Shown piece by piece: positions 1 through 7,534 of a DNA stretch of 64,000 nucleotides. The stretch comes from DAIDJD01 sp035485275 (lineage in GTDB: Bacteria; Oederibacteriota; JAJYGY01; DAIDJD01), in assembly GCA_035485275.1 (NCBI GenBank), contig DATHOE010000019.1, forward strand, positions 1-64,000, read 5' to 3'. The notes under the pieces are model-generated. The model was not told the origin of the DNA. It searched no databases and saw only the letters and a list, made by a program, of their open reading frames with translations. The stretch's first letter is position 1. Every line of letters begins with the position of its first letter. A program made the position numbers and the translations under genes.

Positions 1-118
1 TTCCCTTTGCCTTCGGGCAACTAAAGGCCCCTTGTAGTCTACGAGGTTGATAGGCCAGAAGTGTAAGAGCCGCGAGGCTTTCAGCTAACTGGTACTAATT
101 GGCCGTGAGGCTTGACTC
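1..118 (+). rRNA. rrl: 23S ribosomal RNA, 3' end (partial)
   Basis: The conserved 3' terminal stretch of bacterial 23S rRNA is readable, including GTTGATAGGCC and GGTACTAATTGGCCGTGAGGCTTGA, which matches the universal end of domain VI. The gene is cut by the window start, so only about 118 bases are present and the exact 3' end is approximate. The roughly 180 bases between it and the 5S gene contain no tRNA that I can fold. Confidence 0.93.
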
Positions 119-300
119 TATGATAAAGGTCTTGAATGGACCTCAGGAGTCTTGTCTGCGAAATAAAAGCAAAAAACGCTAAAAACTTCTTCGTTCCTGG
201 ATTGTCATGGTGGCTCATGCCGCCGTTCTTGAACGCCTTTAGGGGCGCTCGAGCATGGCAGCTCCCCCAAAGGGGGGCGGGGTATGAGCCAGCAAAGTTT

Positions 301-416
301 CTCGGTGGCCATGTCGGTGGGGCAACACCCGTTCCCATTCCGAACACGGCAGTTAAGTCCACCGGAGCCGATGGTACTGCAGTGGAAGCGCTGTGGGAGA
401 GTAGGACGCCGCCGGG
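301..416 (+). rRNA. rrf: 5S ribosomal RNA
   Basis: About 116 bases carry the conserved 5S core CCGAACACGGCAGTTAAG and GATGGTACTGC. The ends pair as helix I: CTCGGTGGC at 301-309 with GCCGCCGGG at 408-416, allowing G-U pairs. The gene follows the 23S in the normal 23S-5S order. Ends were set from helix I pairing and could be off by one or two bases. Confidence 0.95.
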
Positions 417-425
417 ATTAAATTC

Positions 426-460
426 AAGGCCCCAGCCGAAAGGCTGGGGCCTTGTTTTAT
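426..460 (+). terminator. rRNA operon terminator
   Basis: A perfect 12-bp stem (AAGGCCCCAGCC / GGCTGGGGCCTT, 426-437 and 442-453) closes on a GAAA tetraloop. It is followed by TGTTTTATTT. It sits ten bases after the 5S gene and ends the rRNA operon. Confidence 0.93.
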
Positions 461-548
461 TTGGGAGCGAATTAAACGGATTGGTTCAAGCTATTGCCGC
501 GGCGCCCTGTTAGCATGCCTGGACTTTTACAACCTTTTGGGGGGCAGA

Positions 549-1514
549 ATGAAAGCCATCACCATCGACCGTTACGGACCACCCGAATGCCTGAAGCTGG
601 CGGACCTGCCCAAACCGGAGCCCAAAGAGCGCGAAGTCCTGGTGCGCGTCCGCGCCGGCTCCGTGAACGCGGCTGATTGGCACGTCATGCGCGCCGATCC
701 CTTTTTGGTCCGGCTGGCCTTCGGCCTTTTGAGGCCCAAATTCAAGGTCCCCGGGGCCGACCTGGCCGGCCAGGTGGAGGCGGTGGGCGCGGCGGTGACC
801 CGTTTCAAGGTCGGCGACGAGGTCTTTGGATGCCTCAGCGCCTGCGGCTGGGGAGCCTTCGCGGAGTACGCCTGCGCCCCTGAGGAGGCCCTGGCCCTGA
901 AACCCGCCCGTTTGAGCTTTGAGCAGGCCGCAGCGGTGCCTTTGGCCGGAATGACCGCTGTCCAGGCCGTGCGGGGCTTTGGAAGGGTCCAGGCGGGCCA
1001 GAAAGTCCTCGTCAACGGGGCTTCCGGGGGGGTGGGCACCTTCGCGGTGCAGGTCGCCAAGGCGCTGGGGGCCGAGGTGACCGCGGTGTGCAGCGCCCGG
1101 AACCTTGAGATGGCGCGTTCCATGGGCGCGGACCACGTCATCGACTACCAGGCCACCGATTTTACGCGCCAGGAGGCCCGCTACGACCTCATCGTGGCCG
1201 CGAACGGCTACCATCCCATTTCCGCATACAAAGGCGCCCTGGGCCCGACAGGGCGCTATGCCATGGTGGGGGGCTCAGGCAAGCAGATGACGGAGGTCCT
1301 GGTCCAGGGCGCCTGGCTGTCCAAAGGGGGGCAGAAGCTGGGCAACGTGCTGATGAAGCCCGATCCGAAGGACCTGGACTTCCTGCGCGGGCTGATGGAG
1401 GAAGGGAAGCTCATTCCCGTCGTGGACCGCAGCTATACCCTGGAGCAGGTGCCGGAAGCGATCCGCTATCTGGAGGAAGGGCACGCCAGGGGCAAGGTCG
1501 TCATCACGGTCTGA
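549..1514 (+). CDS. MDR-family NAD(P)-dependent oxidoreductase
   Basis: A 321-residue medium-chain dehydrogenase/reductase of the zinc-free quinone-oxidoreductase-like branch, expected to reduce a small carbonyl or enone using NAD(P)H in the cytoplasm. The N-terminal GroES-like domain (about residues 1-120) contains the GADLAGQVEAVG and FKVGDEVFG landmarks. The Rossmann fold begins with NGASGGVG at 156-163. I see no cluster of four structural-zinc cysteines and no catalytic zinc ligands. The ATG at 549 was chosen because a GGGGGG Shine-Dalgarno lies four bases upstream; an in-frame TTG at 537 is less likely. The gene is monocistronic between the rRNA terminator and a convergent gene. The substrate cannot be inferred. 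Confidence 0.88.
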   Translation: MKAITIDRYGPPECLKLADLPKPEPKEREVLVRVRAGSVNAADWHVMRADPFLVRLAFGLLRPKFKVPGADLAGQVEAVGAAVTRFKVGDEVFGCLSACGWGAFAEYACAPEEALALKPARLSFEQAAAVPLAGMTAVQAVRGFGRVQAGQKVLVNGASGGVGTFAVQVAKALGAEVTAVCSARNLEMARSMGADHVIDYQATDFTRQEARYDLIVAANGYHPISAYKGALGPTGRYAMVGGSGKQMTEVLVQGAWLSKGGQKLGNVLMKPDPKDLDFLRGLMEEGKLIPVVDRSYTLEQVPEAIRYLEEGHARGKVVITV

Positions 1515-1556
1515 CAGGGATCCGCGGGTTTTTTTGGCACCAAGGAAAGTTTTTGC

Positions 1557-1590
1557 GCGGCCATGGGCTTGGGGCCCATGGCCGCCTTCG
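1557..1590. terminator. Hairpin between convergent genes
   Basis: A perfect 12-bp stem (1557-1568 with 1574-1585, core GGCCATGGGC/GCCCATGGCC) with a 5-base loop lies between two converging genes. The following CTTCGTTT is only weakly T-rich, so it probably acts as a shared terminator, mainly for the upstream plus-strand gene. Confidence 0.6.
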
Positions 1591-1644
1591 TTTGGATGCC
1601 CGGATTTTTTCGGTTCCTTCAACAGATCAACGGGTCCTGAACAA

Positions 1645-4600
1645 TCACCGCACGACGGCCACTTTGATGACCTTCCGGGCCAGAATCCCGGAGCCGCCGT
1701 CACGCACCTCGAAATCAAGCAGGTAGACGCCCGCGCTCCATTTGCCGGAGAAGCTCAGGGTATTCGGTCCGGAGCTCATTCCCACGCAGACCAGCTGCCC
1801 GGCGAGGTCATACAGGGTGGCCACGGCCGAATCCACGCCGTCGGGCTGGTACTGGACCGTGAACGAGCCGCCCTGCACCGGGTTCGGGGCCGCCACGGCG
1901 CTCTGCGCCATGCCGGCCGCGCCGAAGTCCGGGGCGTTCAAGAGCACAAAGGGCTGCGTCTGCACTACCTTGCTCGCCCCGGGTTCGGCCATGGACAGGG
2001 TCGCGAGGTAGTTTCCGGGCTGGAGCGGCTGCCCCTGGCTGTTCAGGCCGGTCCAGGGCACGTCCAGGGTGTTCCCGTCGGCGAAGGTCAGCTTGATGAC
2101 CAGGCCTTGTTTGGAGTTCGGGTTCGTGGAGGCGACCATCCCGTTCTGACCGCTGGGGAGTTCCAGGCTCATGCTGATGGGGGCGCTCGTGTCGTTCGCC
2201 AGGGCGCCGCTGAGGTTGGCGACCAACTCCCCGGCGCTGTTGTATATGTTCAGGGTCGCCTGGCCGCCCACGGCCAGGACGGAGACCGCCTTGGTCTGGG
2301 TCTGGATCTGGCCGAAGGAGTTTTTTGACGTGATCACCACGGTGTAGACGCCGCTTTGGACCGACTGGCCGCTGTTGTTGTTCGCGTTCCACTCCAGGTT
2401 CGATCCGGCGTTGCCGTCCAGGCCCGCGATGTCCACCTGCACGGCCCCGGTGGGGCTGACGGTTTCGAGCACCTGGGCCTGGTCCGCGGAATACTCGGAG
2501 GTCCCGTTGTACAGGCTGCGCACCAGCTCCCCGGCGCTGTTGTAGATGTTGACGACGACCTGGTAGGGCTCGGGCACGGGCGTGGCCGAGGCCGTGAAGG
2601 TCTGCGTCACGGTCAAGGTCAGGGTCATGGTCGGCGACGCGGTGCGGGTGGGCGACCAGGTCGCGGTGGGGCTCCTCGTGGAGCTGGGGCTGGCCGTCGG
2701 GCTCGCCGTGACGGTGTCGGTCGGCGTGTCGGTGCGGCTGGGGCTCGAACTGAGGGTCGAACTCGAGGTGGGCGTGTGCGTGGGCGTGGAGCTTGGGCTG
2801 GGGCTGTCGGTGGCCGTGTCGGTGGAGGTGTTTTGCGGGCTGTCCGTGGCGGTGGAAGTGTAGCTGGGCGTGTCCGACGGGCTGGACGTTTCCGTGGCAC
2901 TGTCGCTCGCGGTCGGGGTCTGCGTGGCGGTTTCGCTCCAGGTCCGGGTGGGGCTGGCGGTGAAGCTGGCGGTGCCGGTCGGCGAATCCGTGGCGGAATC
3001 AGGCGGGGAAGGGGTGAAGGTTTCCGTGGCGCTCAGGGTGAAGCTGGGCGTGGCGCTGGCCGTGCCCGTGGAGCTGGGGGTGAAGGTGTCGGTCGGGGAC
3101 TGGGTGGAGGTGCGGGTGGGCGACGCGGTGAAGCTGTCGGTCGGCGACGCGCCCAGGGTCGGGGTCCCGGTCGGCGACAGAGTCTGGGTCTGCGTCGGCG
3201 AGGACGTGGAGGTCGGCGTCGCGGACAGGGTGGAGCTCTCGGTCGGGGAGGCGGTGGAGCTGGAGGTGTCCGTCGCCGAGCCGGTCGGCAGCTTGGTGAA
3301 GGTCTCGGTGGGCGAGGCCGTGGAACTCAAGGTCGGTGACGCCGTGAAGCTCTCGGTCGGCGACGGCGTGAAGGAATCCGTGGGGGACGCCGTGAAGGTG
3401 CCGCTGGGGGAGAAGCTGAAGGTATTGGTCGGCGAGGCGCTGAAGGTGGGGGTCGGAGAAGCCGTGGCGGTCTCGGTCGGGGACTCGGTGAAGGTGTAGG
3501 TGTTCGTCACCGTGCCGGTGGACGGCAGGGTGGAGGTTTCGGTCACGCTGACGCTGGGCGAGGCGGTGAAGGTCCTGGTCGGGGAAACCGTGGACGTCTG
3601 GCTGGGGGAGGCAGTGAAGCTTTCCGTGGGTGAGGGCGTGAAGGATTCCGTGGGGGACGCCGTGGAGGTCTCGGTCGGGGACGCGGTGAAGCTGTCGGTG
3701 GGTGAGACGGTGAAGCTCCTGGTGGGCGAGGCGGTGAAGCTGTCGGTGGGCGAAACGGTGAAGGTGTAGGTGTTGGTCACCGTTCCCGTGGACGGCAAAG
3801 TGGAGGTTTCGGTCACCGTGACGCTGGGAGAGGCGGTGAAGGTCCTGGTCGGGGAAACCGTGGACGTTTGGGTCGGGGAGGCGGTGAAGGTGCCGCTCGG
3901 CGAAGGGGTGAACGACGCCGTGGGTGAGGCCGTGAAGGTTTCAGTGGGGGAGAAGCTGAAGGTATCGGTCGGTGACGCGGTGAAGGTTTGGGTCGGGGAC
4001 GTGGTGAAGCTGCTGGTGGGTGAGACGGTGAAGGTCCTGGTGGGCGAGGCGGTGAAGCTGTTGGTGGGCGAAACGGTGAAGGTATAGGTGTTCGTGACCG
4101 TGCCCGTGGGAGGCAAGGTGGAGGTTTCGGTCACAGTGACGCTGGGTGAGGCCGTGAAGGTCCTGGTCGGCGAAGCCGTGAAGGTCAGGGTCGGTGAAGC
4201 GGTGAAAGTGTTGGTCGGCGACTGCGTGAAGGATTCCGTGGGCGAGTCCGTGAAGGTGTTGGTGGGGGAAAAGCTGAAGGTGTTGGTGGGTGAGACGGTG
4301 AAGGTCCTGGTGGGTGAAACGGTGAAGCTGTTGGTGGGCGAAACAGTGAAGGTATAGGTGTTCGTGACCGTGCCCGTGGGAGGCAGTGTGGAGGTTTCGG
4401 TCACGGTGACGCTGGGTGAGGCCGTGAAGGTCCTGGTCGGTGAAGCGGTGAAGGTGTTGGTCGGCGACTGCGTGAAGGATTCCGTGGGCGAGGCCGTGAA
4501 GCTGTTGGTGGGTGAGGCCGTGAAGGTCCTGGTCGGTGAAGCGGTGAACGTGTTGGTCGGGGACACCGAGAATGTGTTGGTGGGCGAGACCGTGAAGGTG

Positions 4601-6864
4601 TCGGTCGGGGAAACGGTGTAGGTCCTGGTGGGCGAGACCGTGAAGGTGTTCGTCGGAGACGGGGTGAAGCTGTCGGTCGGTGAGACGGTGTAGGTCTTGG
4701 TCGGGGACACGGTGAAGGAGTTGGTCGGCGACGCCGTGAAGGTGCTGGTGGGCGAGACGGTGAAGGTGGCGGTGGGCGAGGCGGTGTAGGTCCTGGTGGG
4801 GGACGCCGTGAAGGAGTTGGTCGGTGAAGGCGTGAAGCTCTCGGTCGGTGACACCGTGAAGGAGTTCGTCGGGGATGGCGTGAAGGTGTTGGTCGGGGAG
4901 ACGGAGAAAGTGCTGGTGGGGGACACGGTGAAGCTGTTGGTGGGGGAGACCGTGAAGGTCTTGGTGGGCGACGCCGTGAAGGTGTTCGTCGGCGACGGAG
5001 TGAAAGTGTTGGTCGGGCTCGCGGTGAAGCTGTTGGTGGGCGTCGACGTGGGAGTGAAGGTCTTGGAGGGCGTATTCGTGGGTGTCGGGCTCGGTACGCA
5101 GGGAGGGGCCAGGATTTCGATGTTCTCCGAGGACCAATAGTCGGCGTTGGATGACATGGAGTGGGTGATGGTGGTCGCGGTGTTGGCCGTGGGTTGGATG
5201 ACGTCCGAACCCCAGAAATCGTCCGCGCCGGGCGCGGAAAACTCGGTAGCGGCTCCACCGGGACTGGAGCCGGAGATGCTGACCGTCGGGTTGGAGTTGT
5301 CCTCGCCGTCGGTCAAGATGCTGGAAACCAGGCTGCCGGTCTGGGAGCTGGTCAGGGAGCTGACATAGCTGGTGCCGCCGCTCTGGACGATGTTGTCGCT
5401 GGTGGCGCCGAGGGGATTGCTCTGGTTGACGTTTTCGAAGAATTCCGCGGAAAACCAGATGGGGTCGTAGTAGACGCCGTTGTTCCAGTTGAACACGAGG
5501 GTTTTGGTTCCCGTGGGGATGCTCGCGCCCGTGAGGTACCAGGTCTCGAAGTCGGTGTTGGAGGTGCTTCCGCCGATGGCGGTCTGGCCGGTGTAATAGA
5601 CCTGGAGGGGCACGCCTCCGTAGGTCACGGAGGTGAGTATGCCCGCGGGCGCCCCGGTGCTCCCGCCGACATAGACCCGCACCAGGAACAGGGGATCCGT
5701 CGGCAGCGTGGCGGGTCCGGTGACGGTGCCGCTGAAGGTGTCGGTTCCTCCGCCGTTGCCGTTCCATTCTGTGCCGGTGTCCAGGCTGGGGCCGGGGCCG
5801 CAGGGCGTGGGCGCGCTCGTGTTGGTCGGGGTCTCGGTGACCACCGGGGTGCGGGTGGGCGAGGGAGTGGCGGACACCATCGGGGTGTTGGTGGGGCTCT
5901 GGGGGTTGGGGCATTTGTTCATCAGCACCAGGGAGGCCAGGAAGACCGTGTCCTTGGCGGCGTAGGTGGTGTTGTTGTAAAGGTCGTATTCGGTGGCGTC
6001 CTGGCCGACGCTGAAGGCGGGGGAACCGGGGCTGTAGCTGGACACCTGCGGGCAGGGTTCGCCGCCGCAGATGGGGAGCTGGCCCGTGGGGCCCGTCCAA
6101 AGGATGGCGTGGGTGCTCGGATTCAGGATTTCGTCGGCGTATTTGCCGTCGGCAACGTCGCCGTCGTCGACGTTATAGATGTTCCCGCCGGCGCGGCTGA
6201 AGCTGACGTCGCTGACGTTGCAAACGGGGTTGTCGGCGCAGTTCCAGTTGAGATTTACCGGTTCGGGTCCGGGGCCGTCCTCGGTGGTCTCGTTGTCGTG
6301 CCACACGTTCATACCGTCGGCGAAGACCAGGGTCGTCTCCGTGGTGTCCGAGGCCAGTTGGTAGACGATGGCCAGGTATCCGGACTGGGCGACGCCGATG
6401 GATGAGACCGAGCCGCTGGCCCAGGAATAGCTGGTGCCGGTGGCGGTCACCAGGGCGGTGACGTCAAAACGGAGGTTGGTGTACCACAAAGGGCTCCACA
6501 GGAAGCTGGTGGTCGCGTTGGTGGCGGTCACGCCGGTGCCGTTGAAGGTGGCGGTGGTGACCGGGGTGGCGGTGTTCTCATCCTCCACCAGCCAGAAGTA
6601 GGCTTGGACAATGACCGCGCCGGCGGGAAGGGCGACCGTGAAGTTCTTGCCGGCCGTGGTTTGGACCAGGGTGTAGTTCAGGCCGATGCCGGTGATGGTG
6701 TTGAACTGGGTCAGGGATTCCGCGGCGACCGGGGTGGGAGCGGAGCTGTTGCAGGCGGTCACGCCCGAGCCGCCCAGGGCAAAGGCATGGGAAGCGCAAA
6801 CCAGGATCGACGCGAGCAAGGCCCCGGCGGCGTGAACACTGAATTTAGTCCGGATCAGCGTCAT
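1645..6864 (-). CDS. Giant secreted Ser/Thr/Pro-repeat surface protein
   Basis: A 1739-residue exported protein starting with a signal peptide (hydrophobic AAGALLASILVCASHAFA). Residues about 30-320 form a beta-rich N-terminal domain resembling DUF3344-type surface modules, by pattern only. Residues about 355-590 form a second beta-sandwich-like domain. Residues about 590-1420 are a stalk of 8-residue units of the type SPTNTFTA, with longer inserts such as SVTVTETSTLPPTGTVTNTY recurring four times. The C-terminus has two FlgD-like Ig modules (VVVNIYNSAGELVRSLYNGT and TLNIYNSAGELVANLSG) and a final domain with APNPVQGG, LYDLAGQ and SAGVY, resembling a type-A C-terminal sorting domain. The start is supported by GAGAGGG just upstream. 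The likely role is cell-surface adhesion or polymer binding with an O-glycosylatable stalk; no catalytic motif is recognised. Confidence 0.85.
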   Translation of the reverse strand: MTLIRTKFSVHAAGALLASILVCASHAFALGGSGVTACNSSAPTPVAAESLTQFNTITGIGLNYTLVQTTAGKNFTVALPAGAVIVQAYFWLVEDENTATPVTTATFNGTGVTATNATTSFLWSPLWYTNLRFDVTALVTATGTSYSWASGSVSSIGVAQSGYLAIVYQLASDTTETTLVFADGMNVWHDNETTEDGPGPEPVNLNWNCADNPVCNVSDVSFSRAGGNIYNVDDGDVADGKYADEILNPSTHAILWTGPTGQLPICGGEPCPQVSSYSPGSPAFSVGQDATEYDLYNNTTYAAKDTVFLASLVLMNKCPNPQSPTNTPMVSATPSPTRTPVVTETPTNTSAPTPCGPGPSLDTGTEWNGNGGGTDTFSGTVTGPATLPTDPLFLVRVYVGGSTGAPAGILTSVTYGGVPLQVYYTGQTAIGGSTSNTDFETWYLTGASIPTGTKTLVFNWNNGVYYDPIWFSAEFFENVNQSNPLGATSDNIVQSGGTSYVSSLTSSQTGSLVSSILTDGEDNSNPTVSISGSSPGGAATEFSAPGADDFWGSDVIQPTANTATTITHSMSSNADYWSSENIEILAPPCVPSPTPTNTPSKTFTPTSTPTNSFTASPTNTFTPSPTNTFTASPTKTFTVSPTNSFTVSPTSTFSVSPTNTFTPSPTNSFTVSPTESFTPSPTNSFTASPTRTYTASPTATFTVSPTSTFTASPTNSFTVSPTKTYTVSPTDSFTPSPTNTFTVSPTRTYTVSPTDTFTVSPTNTFSVSPTNTFTASPTRTFTASPTNSFTASPTESFTQSPTNTFTASPTRTFTASPSVTVTETSTLPPTGTVTNTYTFTVSPTNSFTVSPTRTFTVSPTNTFSFSPTNTFTDSPTESFTQSPTNTFTASPTLTFTASPTRTFTASPSVTVTETSTLPPTGTVTNTYTFTVSPTNSFTASPTRTFTVSPTSSFTTSPTQTFTASPTDTFSFSPTETFTASPTASFTPSPSGTFTASPTQTSTVSPTRTFTASPSVTVTETSTLPSTGTVTNTYTFTVSPTDSFTASPTRSFTVSPTDSFTASPTETSTASPTESFTPSPTESFTASPSQTSTVSPTRTFTASPSVSVTETSTLPSTGTVTNTYTFTESPTETATASPTPTFSASPTNTFSFSPSGTFTASPTDSFTPSPTESFTASPTLSSTASPTETFTKLPTGSATDTSSSTASPTESSTLSATPTSTSSPTQTQTLSPTGTPTLGASPTDSFTASPTRTSTQSPTDTFTPSSTGTASATPSFTLSATETFTPSPPDSATDSPTGTASFTASPTRTWSETATQTPTASDSATETSSPSDTPSYTSTATDSPQNTSTDTATDSPSPSSTPTHTPTSSSTLSSSPSRTDTPTDTVTASPTASPSSTRSPTATWSPTRTASPTMTLTLTVTQTFTASATPVPEPYQVVVNIYNSAGELVRSLYNGTSEYSADQAQVLETVSPTGAVQVDIAGLDGNAGSNLEWNANNNSGQSVQSGVYTVVITSKNSFGQIQTQTKAVSVLAVGGQATLNIYNSAGELVANLSGALANDTSAPISMSLELPSGQNGMVASTNPNSKQGLVIKLTFADGNTLDVPWTGLNSQGQPLQPGNYLATLSMAEPGASKVVQTQPFVLLNAPDFGAAGMAQSAVAAPNPVQGGSFTVQYQPDGVDSAVATLYDLAGQLVCVGMSSGPNTLSFSGKWSAGVYLLDFEVRDGGSGILARKVIKVAVVR
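2590..5095 (-). repeat. 24-bp coding minisatellite in the surface protein stalk
   Basis: Roughly 100 degenerate 24-bp units encode S-P-T-x-[ST]-F-T-x octapeptides. A higher-order unit containing the non-consensus TETSTLPPTGTVTNTYTFT segment recurs, with its boundary near 3488, 3758, 4076 and 4346. This gives spacings of 270, 318 and 270 bp. The 48-bp difference equals two octapeptide units, as expected from unequal recombination or slippage. Confidence 0.9.
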
Positions 6865-7534
6865 TGCCCTCTCAAGACCGACAGCTAAGTCGGCGCTCAG
6901 CTGGTGCGCAGTCTTTGTTCCGCAATATCAAGTAGGCTGTACCAGGTCCGACCCCAAGGGGCTGGGCCAAGGAACTTTTGCCTTCTCGGATCACGAAATG
7001 GAATTCCGTGGAAAAATTTGGACTGTGCACGATAGTTCCTTTCTATGGATTTAAAGGCGCTATCGGACTTGGTCTGAGGTCATGGTGGATTATAGATTTT
7101 TAGTAACTTTCAATACGCTCCGGATTCGGTCATTTTGTGATCGAATTTAATTTTCAGAATAGGTAGGCTGCAAAAGGATTATGGAAATACGATAGTGGAG
7201 GTGTTTTTGAAATACGGGTCATTTTTTGTTAATTCGAGTTAATTCTGTATCGTTTTTTTTGCATTTATAGAATTCCATAAGATGTATATGGAAGCGACAG
7301 ATCCAGCCAAGCAGGGCGCCTCGTTGTGTATCCTGCTGTCGCCATTAAAAAGGCAGGATGTTTTAAAGCTTAGAGGTTACGGGAACAGGGAAGCGATCCT
7401 AATGCGTGGCGCCGGGTCCGGCCTTTTGGGCGGTAAAAAAGCAAAGCAGTGCGGAAATTATCTAAAGTAATAATTTAAGCTAAGACGTAAAAGCGTTGAT
7501 TTTAAATAATTTTAGATATCCTTATCAAGAAAAA
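6865..7534. other. 670-bp AT-rich intergenic region
   Basis: No convincing gene is present. A 62-codon frame at 7282-7470 has no family features and no good ribosome-binding site. The region is much richer in A and T than its neighbours, with a T8 run near 7253. It must contain the promoter and a leader of up to about 200 bases for the minus-strand giant protein. Just before that gene's ribosome-binding site is a small hairpin, CCGAC/GTCGG at 6878-6893. The downstream part (7100-7534) is the 3' flank of the S53 peptidase gene. I could not match it to a known riboswitch. Confidence 0.6.

Noticed and set aside
117..300. tRNA in the 23S-5S spacer
   Set aside because: No cloverleaf or T-arm consensus can be found.
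2590..5095. Possible CRISPR array
   Set aside because: Units are contiguous 24-bp coding repeats with no unique spacers, and they keep an open frame throughout.
2356..5140. Long plus-strand open frames rich in Val, Gly and Glu opposite the repeat gene
   Set aside because: They are the antisense reading of the 24-bp repeats, which happen to lack stops; the minus-strand product has a signal peptide, stalk and folded end domains.
3941..6100. 719-codon minus-strand frame with His/Leu-rich repeats
   Set aside because: It is a shifted frame of the same repeats inside the giant surface gene, with no start region or domain of its own.
6865..7100. Cyclic-di-GMP or other riboswitch in the leader of the giant gene
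   Set aside because: Local hairpins exist, but I could not match the conserved core of GEMM or another class.
7282..7470. 62-codon plus-strand frame in the AT-rich gap
   Set aside because: No ribosome-binding site, no family pattern, and it lies in non-coding-like sequence.
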